Made by a program: the position numbers and the translations under genes. Source: an uncultured Phascolarctobacterium sp. (GTDB taxonomy: Bacteria > Bacillota > Negativicutes > Acidaminococcales > Acidaminococcaceae). Taken from it: a stretch of DNA of 64,000 nucleotides. The stretch spans positions 1 through 64,000 of the forward strand of contig CALCHC010000018.1 of NCBI GenBank assembly GCA_937901335.1, given 5' to 3'. How positions within the stretch are numbered: the stretch's first letter is position 1; every line of letters starts with the position of its first letter. Below are positions 27,206-37,166 of the stretch, piece after piece. Below the pieces are notes generated by a model that was given only the letters and a program-made list of their open reading frames with translations, did no database searches and had not been told where the DNA came from.

Positions 27206-28279
27206 ATGAAAATTACCCTGCTCCCCGGTGACGGCATCGGTGTAGAAATTGTTGATGCTGCTGTTGAAGTTCTCGACGCAGCTGCTAAAAAATTTGGCTT
27301 TAAAATTGAATATGATAAACAACTCATCGGCGGTTGCGCAATTGACGCAACTGGCGTTCCCCTGCCGGAAGAAACTGTAGCTTCCGCTAAAGCTGCTGAC
27401 GCAGTTCTCTTAGGTGCAGTTGGCGGTCCCAAATGGGATAACGTTGCTCCTGACATCCGTCCGGAAAAAGGTCTCTTGGGCATTCGCAAAGCTTTAGGTT
27501 TGTACTGCAACCTGCGCCCCATGACCGTTTCCAGATTCACCGCTCACCTTTCCCCGCTGAAAACCGAAAATGCTGAAGGCGCTGACCTCCTTATCGTTCG
27601 CGAATTGACCGGTGGCATTTACTTTGGCGAACATAACGAAGCTCACATCAATGCTGATGGTGTTGAAGAAGCAAGTGACGTAGAACTCTACACTCGTCCT
27701 GAAGTAGAACGCATTGCAAAATTTGCTTTCGAAGCTGCTAAAAAACGTCGCGGTAAAGTTACCAGTGTTGATAAAGCTAACGTTTTGGGTTCCAGCCGTA
27801 TGTGGCGTAAAATTGTTGCAGAAATGCAAGCTAAAGATTATCCCGAAGTTGAATTGAACAATTACTATGTAGATAACTGCGCAATGCAACTTATCCTCAA
27901 CCCCAAACAATTTGACGTAATCCTCACCAACAATATCTTCGGTGATATTTTGAGTGACGAAGCAAGCACCATCGCAGGCAGCATCGGTTTGTTGCCCAGT
28001 GCAAGCTTGGGTGATGGCACCGGTATGTACGAACCCATCCATGGTAGTGCTCCCGACATCGCTGGCCAAGGCATTGCAAATCCCTTGGCTACCATCCTTT
28101 CCGTAGCAATGATGCTCCGCTACTCCTTAGATAAAGCAGAAGCTGCTGACGCTATCGAAGCTGCAGTAGACGCTGTAATGGAACAAGGCTACCGTACTCC
28201 CGACCTGTATGATGAAGGCTTGAAAAAAGTTTCCACTGCAGAAATGGGTAGCTTGGTTGCAGCAGAACTTCTTAAATAA
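27206..28279 (+). CDS. leuB: 3-isopropylmalate dehydrogenase
   Basis: This 357-residue enzyme oxidises and decarboxylates 3-isopropylmalate to 2-ketoisocaproate with NAD+. Family motifs are [34 protein letters not shown] and [20 protein letters not shown]. The SD AAAGGAG precedes it. It is the last leu gene before a hairpin terminator. leuA is not in this window. Confidence 0.97.
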   Translation: MKITLLPGDGIGVEIVDAAVEVLDAAAKKFGFKIEYDKQLIGGCAIDATGVPLPEETVASAKAADAVLLGAVGGPKWDNVAPDIRPEKGLLGIRKALGLYCNLRPMTVSRFTAHLSPLKTENAEGADLLIVRELTGGIYFGEHNEAHINADGVEEASDVELYTRPEVERIAKFAFEAAKKRRGKVTSVDKANVLGSSRMWRKIVAEMQAKDYPEVELNNYYVDNCAMQLILNPKQFDVILTNNIFGDILSDEASTIAGSIGLLPSASLGDGTGMYEPIHGSAPDIAGQGIANPLATILSVAMMLRYSLDKAEAADAIEAAVDAVMEQGYRTPDLYDEGLKKVSTAEMGSLVAAELLK

Positions 28280-28294
28280 AACTAAGTAAAAATT

Positions 28295-28322
28295 TAAGAC
28301 CACCGTTTAAATTCGGTGGTCT
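28295..28322 (+). terminator. Terminator-like hairpin after leuB
   Basis: A 10-bp stem AAGACCACCG with its complement, an 8-nt loop, then TTGATATTTGG. The weak T-tract and the short distance to azlC suggest read-through is possible. Confidence 0.65.
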
Positions 28323-28341
28323 TGATATTTGGTGACCCATA

Positions 28342-29103
28342 ATGAATGACAATAACTCTTTAGAAATGGATAAAGCACTGGATAAATCTGCCTTTTACGA
28401 AGGCTTACGCGACGGCATTCCCATTGGGCTTGGCTATTTTGCCGTAGCCTTTTCCCTTGGCATTGCTTATCGCAACGCAGGAATTACTGCTTTCCAAGGC
28501 TTCTTAACGAGTATAACCAACGCAACCAGTGCTGGACAATTTGCAGCGGTATCCATAATTGCAGGCAATGCTTCCTACTTTGAAATGGCATTAACCACAC
28601 TCATCATCAACGCTCGTTACTTTTTGATGAGTGCTGCTTTGAGTCAAAAGCTTTCTCCTAAAATGCCTTTTTTCCATCGCTTTATCTTCGGTGCTGCCGT
28701 AACGGACGAACTCTTTGGTATTAATATTGGTCGTCCCGGTTACTTGAACCCTTACTATTATTACGGAGCAGCTCTCGCCGCCGTCCCCAGTTGGGCTACA
28801 GGTACAGCAGTTGGCATTATCGCAGGCAATATGTTACCATCCCGCATCGTTAGTGCCCTTGCCGTTGCTCTCTACGGAATGTTCCTAGCAGTAATCATTC
28901 CCCCTGCTCGTAAGCACAAGATTATTTTCGCACTGGTGCTTTGCAGTTTCATTGCCAGCCTTGTTGCTAATCTTTGGGCTCCTTTAGCTGAACTTTCTGG
29001 TGGCACACGCATCATCGTCTTGACGGTAACCATCTCTGCTATAGCAGCTTACTTCTTCCCCGCTGACGAACATTGCAAGGAGGTAAATGCTGATGAAAAA
29101 TAA
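28342..29103 (+). CDS. azlC: Branched-chain amino-acid exporter, large subunit (AzlC family)
   Basis: This 253-residue membrane protein has the AzlC-family start (FYEGLRDGIPIGLGYFAVAFSLGIAYRNAG) and about six to eight membrane segments. With AzlD it exports valine, leucine and isoleucine. SD GGTGA. There is no obvious separate promoter after the leuB hairpin, so it probably rides on the leucine-regulated transcript. Its end overlaps azlD. Confidence 0.93.
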   Translation: MNDNNSLEMDKALDKSAFYEGLRDGIPIGLGYFAVAFSLGIAYRNAGITAFQGFLTSITNATSAGQFAAVSIIAGNASYFEMALTTLIINARYFLMSAALSQKLSPKMPFFHRFIFGAAVTDELFGINIGRPGYLNPYYYYGAALAAVPSWATGTAVGIIAGNMLPSRIVSALAVALYGMFLAVIIPPARKHKIIFALVLCSFIASLVANLWAPLAELSGGTRIIVLTVTISAIAAYFFPADEHCKEVNADEK

Positions 29104-29404
29104 TATTTACATCTACATTGCCGTTATGGCACTTACCACTTACCTCATCCGCGTACTTCCTTTGACCATTATTCGTAAGCAAATTCAAAACCGTTTCATA
29201 AAATCTTTCTTATACTACGTTCCCTATGTAACCCTTGCGGTTATGACTTTCCCTGCCATAGTCAATGATACCCAAACTCCCATCTCCGGCGGTTTGGCTT
29301 TAGTCCTTGGCATTATCGCAGCTTGGAAAGGTTTAAGCCTCATTAACGTAGCAGCTTGCTGTTGCGCATTAGTCTTCGTAGTAGAATACTTCTTAATTCC
29401 ATAA
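29093..29404 (+). CDS. azlD: Branched-chain amino-acid exporter, small subunit (AzlD family)
   Basis: This protein of about 103 residues has four membrane segments and the family sequence TTYLIRVLPLTIIRK. The SD AAGGAGGT (29078-29085) lies too close to the ATG at 29087, so the ATG at 29093 is preferred. Both overlap the end of azlC, which couples translation. Confidence 0.9.
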   Translation: MKNNIYIYIAVMALTTYLIRVLPLTIIRKQIQNRFIKSFLYYVPYVTLAVMTFPAIVNDTQTPISGGLALVLGIIAAWKGLSLINVAACCCALVFVVEYFLIP

Positions 29405-29407
29405 GTT

Positions 29408-29435
29408 AATGCGTTCTCAAAATTGGGAACGCATT
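29408..29435 (+). terminator. Terminator after azlD
   Basis: The stem AATGCGTTC with its complement is extended by a further 3 bp (one G-U) around loop AAAT and followed by TTTTATTT. Confidence 0.8.
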
Positions 29436-29459
29436 TTTATTTCCTTTGCTCAATCCTCG

Positions 29460-29468
29460 TGATAAAAT
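29460..29468 (+). promoter_or_regulatory. Extended -10 promoter directly before the CCA enzyme gene
   Basis: TG-A-TAAAAT (29460-29468) would start transcription near 29475, only about 3 nt before the ATG at 29478. No SD is visible, suggesting a leaderless or nearly leaderless mRNA. No good -35 is seen. Confidence 0.45.
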
Positions 29469-29477
29469 AAAACTACT

Positions 29478-30983
29478 ATGAAAACCAAACTTCCAACTTA
29501 CATAAAAAGCATATTGAATGCGTTAAACCAAAGTGGTTTTGAAGCCTACGTAGTGGGCGGTGCAGTGCGTGACCTGCTCCTTGGAATAGAACCGGGAGAT
29601 TTTGACGTAACCACCAGTGCCCATCCCGAAGAAGTCTTAGAAATTTGCCAAACCCAAAATTGGCGAACCGTAGACAATTTAGGAAACAACTTTGGCTGCG
29701 TAATCGCAATTGTAGAAGACGTGCCTGTAGAAATTACTACTTTCCGAGGGGAAGCCTACGGTACAGACGCTCACAAGCCTGAACAAGTTTGGTACTGCGA
29801 TAGTCTCCGTGAAGATTTAAGTCGTCGCGATTTTACAGTCAACGCTATGGCTCTAGATATTAACGGTAATCTGTACGATTACTTTGGCGGGCAAGAAGAT
29901 TTACAAAATAAAATTCTTCGCACCGTTGGTAAAGCGAAGCTTCGCTACCAAGAAGATGCCTTGCGAATGTTTAGAGCTTGTCGTTTTGTAGCACAACTTG
30001 GCTTCAATTACGAACAGGAAGAAGATTTGCTCCCTGCCTTCGGAATGGAAGACACTCCTTACCGTTTGGAACAGAACTTTAAATTTCCAACAGAACGTTG
30101 TGCTGGACTTTCTCTTGAACGAGTCAAAAAAGAGCTTGATAAAATGCTTATGGGTAAATTCGCAGGCAAAGGCTTGATGTTATTTTTAGCAACAGGTTTA
30201 GCGAACGCAAGTTGTCGTGTTAAAGAAAATGGTGCTTACACTGAGCTCCCCATCTTACCTGAGCTGGAACACCTTGCAGGCTTACACCAAAATCCACGCT
30301 TTCATCCTTACGACACTTGGGAGCACACCCTTACTGCCATTGACAACAGTCCCCAAGATTTGGAGATTCGCTGGTCACTGCTCTTACACGATGTTGGTAA
30401 AGGTTTGCCCGATGTACGCAAGCTGAATAAAGAAGGACAACCTTCCGACCACGGTCATGAAGCTAAAAGTGCAGAACTTACAGTGCAAATTATGAAGCGT
30501 CTCCGCTATCCGGATAAGTTCAGTAAATTAGTAACTTGGCTGGTTGCAGAACATATGCGTTTTGCACCAATGCTAATTTCCGGAGAAAAAACCTTGCTCC
30601 GTTGGGTACGTAGTGAAGCAACCAGTGGAACCTTCCGTAATCAAATGGAACTTACCTACGCTTACAAACAATTGGTAGAAGTTTTCCTTGCTGATATGGA
30701 AGCAACCCACGCTCGTAAAAATCCTACTCTTATGGAAAATGGCAGAGCCTTAGGTGAACAAGTAATAGAACTTGCTCGTGAAAAGATGCCCGTGGCAAAT
30801 AGCGACCTTGCCATCAACGGCAAAGATTTGTTAGAAATTATACCGAAGGAGCAAATAAAAAATGCTCTTTCCTATTTATTAGAACGAGTGCAAAGTGGCA
30901 ACCTTCCTAACGAGAAGGAAGCACTCCTTACAGCCATGCAAAAACATTTACAAAAAACACTGAAAGGAAATGACGATGAGTAA
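29478..30983 (+). CDS. cca: CCA-adding-type tRNA nucleotidyltransferase with HD domain
   Basis: This 501-residue class II nucleotidyltransferase has VVGGAVRDLLLG and the metal-binding GDFDVTT in the head domain, RRDFTVNAMALD and LRYQEDALRMFRACRF further on, and a C-terminal HD phosphohydrolase domain (LLLHDVGKG). It repairs or adds tRNA CCA ends. The tRNAs in this window encode CCA, so repair or poly(A) activity is also possible. Its end overlaps the next gene by 8 nt. Confidence 0.93.
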   Translation: MKTKLPTYIKSILNALNQSGFEAYVVGGAVRDLLLGIEPGDFDVTTSAHPEEVLEICQTQNWRTVDNLGNNFGCVIAIVEDVPVEITTFRGEAYGTDAHKPEQVWYCDSLREDLSRRDFTVNAMALDINGNLYDYFGGQEDLQNKILRTVGKAKLRYQEDALRMFRACRFVAQLGFNYEQEEDLLPAFGMEDTPYRLEQNFKFPTERCAGLSLERVKKELDKMLMGKFAGKGLMLFLATGLANASCRVKENGAYTELPILPELEHLAGLHQNPRFHPYDTWEHTLTAIDNSPQDLEIRWSLLLHDVGKGLPDVRKLNKEGQPSDHGHEAKSAELTVQIMKRLRYPDKFSKLVTWLVAEHMRFAPMLISGEKTLLRWVRSEATSGTFRNQMELTYAYKQLVEVFLADMEATHARKNPTLMENGRALGEQVIELAREKMPVANSDLAINGKDLLEIIPKEQIKNALSYLLERVQSGNLPNEKEALLTAMQKHLQKTLKGNDDE

Positions 30984-31713
30984 AATAAAATCTATTCTTT
31001 TAACTTTAGGTTGCGTTGCTTTAATGGGCGGCTTGTGGGCAACCCTCAATAGCAACTCTCTTTTCGCTTCCGAAGAAGAACCGGGCGGAGCTAAACAATT
31101 TGTTGGCAAAGTAGATATTAAAAACTCCCCCTACTTCCCGCAACTGGATATCTATAATATGAAATCCAATGAAAATTTAATCATCCTCAGCAACTTTAAA
31201 ACTCAACAACAAAACACCGGTTATACCTGTGGTCCCGTAGCAGCAAATATGGTTGTGCAACATTTTAATGGTCAACCTTTGCACAAAGAAATGGAAATCG
31301 CCAAGATTATGGGCACCAACAAATTTAACGGTACAACTACCAAAGAGATGGTTAAATATTTTGACCACATCGGTTGGGAAACAAGATCTTCCGTTAAAAA
31401 CATCGCTCCTGAAACTTACGAAGACTTCCTTAAATTTGTTACTACCAATTTAAAAGACAACACTCCCATCATCGTAGAAAATGTTGATTGGGGCGGACAT
31501 TGGCGTGTAATCATGGGTTATGATTCCATGGGAACTGCTCATACAGGCGATGACGTTCTCTTTATGGCAGACCCCTTTGATACCTCCGACCATCTTCAAG
31601 ATGGCTACAACATCCTCAGTGCAGAACGCTTCTTCTATATGTGGTTCGACCACCAACTTTTCAAAAAAGCAGACCAAAACAAACAATGGTTAATCGCAAA
31701 ACCTAAAAAATAG
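30976..31713 (+). CDS. Secreted or membrane-anchored C39-like peptidase-fold protein
   Basis: This 245-residue protein has an N-terminal hydrophobic segment (about 5-30) and a papain-like C39_2 domain. The candidate catalytic residues are C85 (TGYTCGPVAANM), H175 (GGHWRVI) and D199 (MADPFD). The fold cleaves leader or other peptides outside the cytoplasm; the target is unknown. The SD AAAGGA favours the ATG at 30976 over that at 30970. It overlaps the end of the CCA enzyme gene, so the two are cotranscribed. Confidence 0.8.
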   Translation: MSKIKSILLTLGCVALMGGLWATLNSNSLFASEEEPGGAKQFVGKVDIKNSPYFPQLDIYNMKSNENLIILSNFKTQQQNTGYTCGPVAANMVVQHFNGQPLHKEMEIAKIMGTNKFNGTTTKEMVKYFDHIGWETRSSVKNIAPETYEDFLKFVTTNLKDNTPIIVENVDWGGHWRVIMGYDSMGTAHTGDDVLFMADPFDTSDHLQDGYNILSAERFFYMWFDHQLFKKADQNKQWLIAKPKK

Positions 31714-31720
31714 CATTAAA

Positions 31721-31754
31721 AAAGCATCTATCTTCTCTCGAAGATAGATGCTTT
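31721..31754. terminator. Bidirectional terminator
   Basis: A 15-bp perfect stem (AAAGCATCTATCTTC with its complement), loop TCTC, with A- and T-rich flanks, between two convergent genes. Confidence 0.9.
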
Positions 31755-31764
31755 AATTTTTTAC

Positions 31765-32115
31765 TTACAACCCTTTAGCTTGCCATTCTTTTTCTTTGAA
31801 GCCTGCCAAAACAAACTCCTCAGTTACAATCAACGGACGCTTAACGAGCATACCATCAGTTGCCAAAAGTTGAAGTTGTTCTTCTTCACTCATAGTAGGC
31901 AACTTATCTTTAAGCTTCAACTCTTTATAGAGCAAGCCACTGGTGTTAAAGAAACGTTTTAAGGGCAAACCGCTCAATTTATACCAAGCAGTAAGCTCTT
32001 CCAAAGTAGGCTTGTCTTCTTTAATATGGCGTACAGTAAATTCTACGCCTTTTGCTTGTAAATATTTTTCTGCCTTTTGGCAAGTAGTGCATTTGGGATA
32101 ACAAACAAATAACAT
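31765..32115 (-). CDS. ArsC/Spx-family thioredoxin-fold protein
   Basis: This protein of about 116 residues has a redox-type CTTC motif near the N-terminus (CYPKCTTCQKAEKYL) and the family's LKRFFNTSG and KRPLIV segments. The family includes arsenate reductases and the Spx/MgsR regulators. Spx typically has CxxC like this one, but there is no basis here for choosing. GAGGTG is the SD, so the ATG at 32115 is the start, one base after the ctpA stop. Confidence 0.85.
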   Translation of the reverse strand: MLFVCYPKCTTCQKAEKYLQAKGVEFTVRHIKEDKPTLEELTAWYKLSGLPLKRFFNTSGLLYKELKLKDKLPTMSEEEQLQLLATDGMLVKRPLIVTEEFVLAGFKEKEWQAKGL

Positions 32116-32116
32116 T

Positions 32117-33271
32117 TTATTCACCTCGTTTGCTTAATTCTTCCTGCAAATATTTTTCAGCAGCTTTCAGTTGCACGTCTTCAGTTGCATTTTCAGGAAG
32201 TTCCACTACAACATCAGGTTCAATACCCACATTGTGGATGGACACACCGGAAGGAGTGTAGTATTTGGCAGTAGTAACTTTGATTGCAGTAGCAGCGTCC
32301 AAACGATACACGCCTTGTACGCTACCCTTACCAAAGGTTTTAGTACCAAAAAGTTTGCCAGACTTAGTGTCTTTAATTGCGCCTGCAACGATTTCAGAAG
32401 CGGATGCACTGCCACCGTCAACAAGTACTGCCAAAGGATATTTAATATTGGGCAAATCAGAGTTCTCTACAAATTGACTACCGTCATTATAAATAATGGA
32501 AACGATAGGACCTTTCGGAACGAACTTCTTAGCAACAGCAACACCGTCATCAAGAACACCACCGGGATTCCCACGCAGGTCAAGAATGGTTGCTTCCATT
32601 CCCTCTTTTTCCAATTTTTCGTAGGCTTTATCAAAATCAACACCGGTTTTTTCGTTGAACATTCCTACACGGATATAACCAATCTTAGAGTCAGGCAACA
32701 TATTTGCCCCAACAGATTGAGTTTTAATTTCCTTACGGATAACGCGTACAGTTTTTTCCTTGCCTTCCTTATCAAGAAGCTTCAAGGTAACTTCGGTGTC
32801 AATCTCACCACGAATCTTGGTAGCTACTTCTTCCATGTTCATATCTTTGGTAGCCTTGCCATCAACTTCGATAATCTTATCTCCGCCTTTGATACCAGCC
32901 AACGCACCGGGGTTATCAGGCAACGCAGAGATTACTACGTAATCATCATCGCGTTTACCAAACACAATACCAATGCCCCCAAAGCTACCAATGGTTGCTT
33001 CGCTTAAATCAGCAAAAGCTTTCTTATCTAAATAAACGGTGTAAGGATCATCTAAAGATTTCACCATACCATCGATGGCTCCGTCGAAAAGTTTGGAGTT
33101 ATCAACTTTGCCATCGAAATTATGCTTTATTACATACATAGCACGCAGGAACTTTAAAGTATCTGCTGCGTTGCCTGTTATCTGCTCCATTTGCCAACCT
33201 ACAAAACATAAGGTGCCAAATATGGACGCAAGGCAGTAAGCTATGATTTGTAAATTCTTTTTACTAAACAA
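32117..33271 (-). CDS. ctpA: C-terminal processing serine protease (S41 family)
   Basis: This 384-residue periplasmic or membrane-anchored protease has an N-terminal hydrophobic segment (about 8-25), a PDZ domain (about 85-170, PGALAGIKGGDKI), and the S41 catalytic region with the serine in GGSASASEI and the lysine in FGTKTFGKGSVQG. GGAGG lies 8 nt before a TTG at 33271, which I take as the start. It follows the EnvC-like gene, a link known for control of wall hydrolases. Confidence 0.93.
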   Translation of the reverse strand: MFSKKNLQIIAYCLASIFGTLCFVGWQMEQITGNAADTLKFLRAMYVIKHNFDGKVDNSKLFDGAIDGMVKSLDDPYTVYLDKKAFADLSEATIGSFGGIGIVFGKRDDDYVVISALPDNPGALAGIKGGDKIIEVDGKATKDMNMEEVATKIRGEIDTEVTLKLLDKEGKEKTVRVIRKEIKTQSVGANMLPDSKIGYIRVGMFNEKTGVDFDKAYEKLEKEGMEATILDLRGNPGGVLDDGVAVAKKFVPKGPIVSIIYNDGSQFVENSDLPNIKYPLAVLVDGGSASASEIVAGAIKDTKSGKLFGTKTFGKGSVQGVYRLDAATAIKVTTAKYYTPSGVSIHNVGIEPDVVVELPENATEDVQLKAAEKYLQEELSKRGE

Positions 33272-33301
33272 TTTCACTGCCTCCGTTAAAATCAAAATAC
33301 A

Positions 33302-34474
33302 TTACATAGGCGGTAAGTAATCCAAAGGCTCAGTCAGCTCGCCGTGCAAGCGTGCTTCAAAGTGACAGTGCGGACCAGTGGACCAACCTGTACTACCTGC
33401 ATAAGCTACAACGGTACCTTGTTTTACATATTGACCTTCGTAAACTGCAAGCTCATTGTTATGAGCATACAAACTTACCAAACCTCTACCATGGTCAATC
33501 ATAATGGTATTACCATAACCACCAAGCCAGCCACTGTACACAATGGTGCCATCAGCCGCAGCTTTAATGGGAGTACCGTAGTCAACAGCAATATCCATAC
33601 CGCTGTGATATCTGGTTGTACCAAAAATAGGATGGGTACGCCAACCATAGTAAGAAGTAATTTCGCCATAACAAGGCCAAATGAAACGGTGCTTGCTCAC
33701 TTGCGGAGTTTGTTCCTGCGCAGGAGGAGCACTGCCAATCATACCATTGGATTCCATTTGACGAATCATGTTAGCAATATTTTCGGAGAGTTCCAACAAG
33801 CGTTCATATTCATATTCAGCTTGTTGCTTCTCTTCGTTTTTCTTATAAAGGATTTGCGCACGTTCTTCACGTACTTCGTTAAGGTCTTGCTTTCTCTCAG
33901 CAAGTTCTCTTTCGTTAACATGAACATCACTAATGCATTCGTCGAGCATTTTTTGACGTTCGTTCATTTCCTTAGTGGATTTTGCTAAACCTTCCAAAAG
34001 TGCTGCGTCTTGATTCAGAACTTTCTTCAACAAATACATACGAGAAGCAAAATCTCTAAAGTCGCTAGCGCCAAGCAATACATCCAAGTAATTTACTTGA
34101 CCGGAAATGTAAATATCACGCAAGCGGGTACGAAACACTTTCATATGTTCCGTTTGTTGCTTCTTAGCTTCAGCGAGCTTAGTGGTGTTTTCTTGAATAA
34201 GATATTCCAACCATTCTCTTCTGCCTTCCAAGTGGTTAACATCACGTTGCACTTGATGCAGACGATACACTGTAGCATTTAAATTATCGCTGGCTCTTTC
34301 AGCTTCGCGCCTAGCTTTAGCTCTGCGCGCTTCCATTTCTTGCATTTGAGTCTGCACTTCGCTGAGCTCTGCCCTTTTGTCATCAACTTGATTAGCAAAG
34401 GCAACACTGCTTAGCAAAGGAGTTACTGCAAGCCAGCAGGCGATTACGCCCATAAATAAGCGTCTTATCATCAT
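33302..34474 (-). CDS. envC: EnvC-like murein hydrolase activator (coiled coil plus LytM/M23 domain)
   Basis: This protein of about 390 residues has a signal peptide (about 1-30), a long coiled coil (about 35-240) and a C-terminal M23 domain (about 270-390) with GWRTHPIFGTTRYHSGMDIAVD and GPHCHFEARL. The zinc-site residues appear kept, so it may be an active peptidase rather than a pure activator. It lies directly after ftsX, the partner that drives such proteins across the membrane. Two ATGs (34474 and 34471) follow an AGGAAG SD. Confidence 0.92.
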   Translation of the reverse strand: MMIRRLFMGVIACWLAVTPLLSSVAFANQVDDKRAELSEVQTQMQEMEARRAKARREAERASDNLNATVYRLHQVQRDVNHLEGRREWLEYLIQENTTKLAEAKKQQTEHMKVFRTRLRDIYISGQVNYLDVLLGASDFRDFASRMYLLKKVLNQDAALLEGLAKSTKEMNERQKMLDECISDVHVNERELAERKQDLNEVREERAQILYKKNEEKQQAEYEYERLLELSENIANMIRQMESNGMIGSAPPAQEQTPQVSKHRFIWPCYGEITSYYGWRTHPIFGTTRYHSGMDIAVDYGTPIKAAADGTIVYSGWLGGYGNTIMIDHGRGLVSLYAHNNELAVYEGQYVKQGTVVAYAGSTGWSTGPHCHFEARLHGELTEPLDYLPPM

Positions 34475-34494
34475 AATCTTCCTGCTCGCCTCCG

Positions 34495-35382
34495 TCACAC
34501 ACGCAAAAATTTATGCAAGGAAATGTAACTGCCCAAGGCACCGATGCCAACACCGGCAAGAAGCAAAAAGATAGTCATATAAGTCATTAAAGGTTGAGTA
34601 GGTAACAAAGGCAGGAATGCCAATGCTTTATGAATAGTTGCCATCATAGAAGCGTAAGAAATGTTGAGCAAAATGTTGGCAATAACTGCACCGAAGAAGC
34701 CCAAAGCCATACCTTCCAACATAAAAGGCCAACGGATGAACCAGTCGGTAGCACCAACATATTTCATGATTTCTACTTCTTTACGACGAGCAAATACAGT
34801 CAAACGAATAGTGTTGACGATAATAAACAAGGTGGCTGCACCTAAGAACAATGCAATCAAAATGCCACTAAAGCGTAACACACGAATCAGTTGGAACAAA
34901 TGCTCAACAACATCTTGACCAAAGCGTGCAGTTTCTACTTTAGGCATCTTAGAAATTTCATCAGTAATACCTTTGATAACGTCAGGATTTTTTACTTGTA
35001 CGTCAAAGGAGTTAGGGAACGGATTATCTCCACCCAAGGTTTCTAAGATTTTTTGTTGGTCGCCAAGACGTTCTTTAAAACGTTCCAAAGCTTCCTTTTT
35101 AGTGATGGCAGTAACTTTAACTACGCCATCCATTTTTTCTAATTTTACTTTGGTAGCATCAAGTTCGTCTTGATTAGCATCATCTTGCATATAAACAGAA
35201 ACTTGTACTTGTTTTTCCAAATGCTGTGCCAAATTGTTACTGTTCAAGAACATCAAAAGGAAGATGCCAAAAACCATCAAGGACACTGCCACCGTAGCAA
35301 TGGAAGCAATACTCATAAAACCGTTACGACGAATAGATTTATAGGTTTCGCGTACGAAATATTCTTTGGTACTAAAGTTCAT
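34495..35382 (-). CDS. ftsX: Cell-division protein FtsX
   Basis: This 295-residue membrane protein with four membrane segments transmits FtsE ATP hydrolysis to a periplasmic hydrolase activator. The N-terminal [20 protein letters not shown] and the region [24 protein letters not shown] are family-typical. The start is the ATG at 35382 after GGGGTG; it overlaps the ftsE end by 11 nt. Confidence 0.94.
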   Translation of the reverse strand: MNFSTKEYFVRETYKSIRRNGFMSIASIATVAVSLMVFGIFLLMFLNSNNLAQHLEKQVQVSVYMQDDANQDELDATKVKLEKMDGVVKVTAITKKEALERFKERLGDQQKILETLGGDNPFPNSFDVQVKNPDVIKGITDEISKMPKVETARFGQDVVEHLFQLIRVLRFSGILIALFLGAATLFIIVNTIRLTVFARRKEVEIMKYVGATDWFIRWPFMLEGMALGFFGAVIANILLNISYASMMATIHKALAFLPLLPTQPLMTYMTIFLLLAGVGIGALGSYISLHKFLRV

Positions 35383-36058
35383 ATCCGTACACCCCATTCT
35401 TTTCATCACGTACGATAAAGCCTTTTTCGATGGCAATAACGCGTTTACCCATACCGTCTACAATTTCTTTGTCATGGGTTGCCATAACAATAGTTGTACC
35501 GGTTTCATTGATTTCTTTAAAGATTTCCATAATGTCCCAACTGGTTTCCGGGTCAAGGTTACCGGTAGGTTCGTCTGCAATTACAAGCAAAGGGTCGTTA
35601 ACAATTGCCCGGGCAATAGCCACACGTTGTTGTTCGCCACCACTAAGTTCTCCCGGATAAGCGTTAGCTCGATTGCGCAAGCCAACCAATTCCAAAACGT
35701 TCATAACTCTGCGTTTAATCTTACGATATGGTGCTTCGATTACTTGCATAGCGAAAGCTACGTTTTCATAAACAGTTCTGTCGGGAAGCAATCTATAATC
35801 TTGGAAGATAATTCCCAATTGACGACGCAAATAGGGAATTTCTTTATCCTGCAAATTAAGAAGGTCTATACCATTAACAAAAATATTACCGGTAGTAGGT
35901 AATTCTTCACGGAACAACATTTTGATGAAAGTGGATTTGCCTGCGCCACTGGGGCCAACTACAAAGACAAATTCACCGGGTGCAATTTGAACATTAACAT
36001 TTTGCAAAGCAAGTGCCCCGGTAGGGTAAGCTTTACTAACATCAGACATTACAAGCAC
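35372..36058 (-). CDS. ftsE: Cell-division ATP-binding protein FtsE
   Basis: This 228-residue ABC ATPase has Walker [10 protein letters not shown], signature [15 protein letters not shown] and Walker [14 protein letters not shown]. With FtsX it activates peptidoglycan hydrolysis at the septum. The start is GTG at 36058, with AAGGGAG 9 nt upstream. It heads ftsE-ftsX-envC-ctpA. Confidence 0.96.
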   Translation of the reverse strand: MLVMSDVSKAYPTGALALQNVNVQIAPGEFVFVVGPSGAGKSTFIKMLFREELPTTGNIFVNGIDLLNLQDKEIPYLRRQLGIIFQDYRLLPDRTVYENVAFAMQVIEAPYRKIKRRVMNVLELVGLRNRANAYPGELSGGEQQRVAIARAIVNDPLLVIADEPTGNLDPETSWDIMEIFKEINETGTTIVMATHDKEIVDGMGKRVIAIEKGFIVRDEKNGVYGYEL

Positions 36059-36086
36059 AGTCCTAGTCTCCCTTCGCTAATCTTTT

Positions 36087-37166
36087 CTATCTGTTAAGTA
36101 ATTCAAAAGCCAGCTGCGAATTTTCTAAAGCCTTTTCACGCAACTGAACTAAGCGTTCATTACTGATATTCTCTAATTTCAAAACATTTTGCGCTGCAAC
36201 AACTAAATCTTCAGCAACAAAATTTTCAATGGCACCAATATTAGTACCGTTAACTTCTTTTACGAAGCCATCAATTTTCGGGTCATAAGACAAAGCGATA
36301 AAAGGAACTTCCATTACCGCAGCAAAAATCAAGGCATGCAAGCGCATACCAATCAAAAGGGAAAAGTTACCCATCAATGCCAAGAATTGTTCTGTATCAA
36401 AGGCAGCATCTAAAATTACAGCATCTTCTTTCATAAATTGCTGTAACTTGCGGCAAGCAGTAACATCGGCAGGATATTGCAAGGGCAGAAGCACAATTTG
36501 CACATTGTTTTGTTCCACCAAAGCATCTGCTGCTTTCGCCATTTCCTGCAAATATTTCTCACTACTTCCCCAACTGCGAACGGAGATAGCAACCAAAGAT
36601 TTTTCTTGACTTACATTAAACTTCTTTAACGACTGAAGCCCTTGCTCCTTATCAGCTTGAGCAAGGGTTAAAACAGCATCAGCAGTCAAACGAACTTTAT
36701 TAGAAGCAACACCAATACGCTCCAATTCTACTAAAGAATCAGTATCACGCACTGTGATTAAGTCCGCTTTGCCGCATACATATTTTGTCAATTTGCGCAG
36801 GATACCGGAACGAATAGGCCCAATACCGTGAGCAAAGAGCATAACTTTTTTATTCAGCATTTTGCCAAGCCAAATTATTGCTAAATAATAAAGCAGGCTT
36901 TTTTTGCTGGTAACATCCTGCAAAAGACTACCGCCACCACTTAAAAGCAAGTCGCAGTTGTTGATTGCAGAATAAATTTCTAAAGGACTAAAACGATGAA
37001 CAGAGCTTACCTTATGTTTGGAAGCAGTGTTCTGAGGAGCACCGGAGATAACAGTTAAATCTACAGATTCTTCTGCTTGACGCAATGATCTTACGATAGC
37101 AGTAAGCATTGCTTCATCTCCGGCATTGGCAAAGCCATAGTAACCGGAAATTACAATCTTACTCAT
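36087..37166 (-). CDS. csaB: CsaB-family polysaccharide pyruvyl transferase
   Basis: This 359-residue protein starts MSKIVISGYYGFANAGDEAML and has FAHGIGPIRSGILRK and IGMRLHALIFAA, all typical of CsaB. CsaB adds pyruvyl groups to wall polysaccharide so that SLH-domain proteins can bind. It overlaps the upstream DUF5693 gene by 8 nt, so the two are translationally coupled. Confidence 0.92.
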   Translation of the reverse strand: MSKIVISGYYGFANAGDEAMLTAIVRSLRQAEESVDLTVISGAPQNTASKHKVSSVHRFSPLEIYSAINNCDLLLSGGGSLLQDVTSKKSLLYYLAIIWLGKMLNKKVMLFAHGIGPIRSGILRKLTKYVCGKADLITVRDTDSLVELERIGVASNKVRLTADAVLTLAQADKEQGLQSLKKFNVSQEKSLVAISVRSWGSSEKYLQEMAKAADALVEQNNVQIVLLPLQYPADVTACRKLQQFMKEDAVILDAAFDTEQFLALMGNFSLLIGMRLHALIFAAVMEVPFIALSYDPKIDGFVKEVNGTNIGAIENFVAEDLVVAAQNVLKLENISNERLVQLREKALENSQLAFELLNR

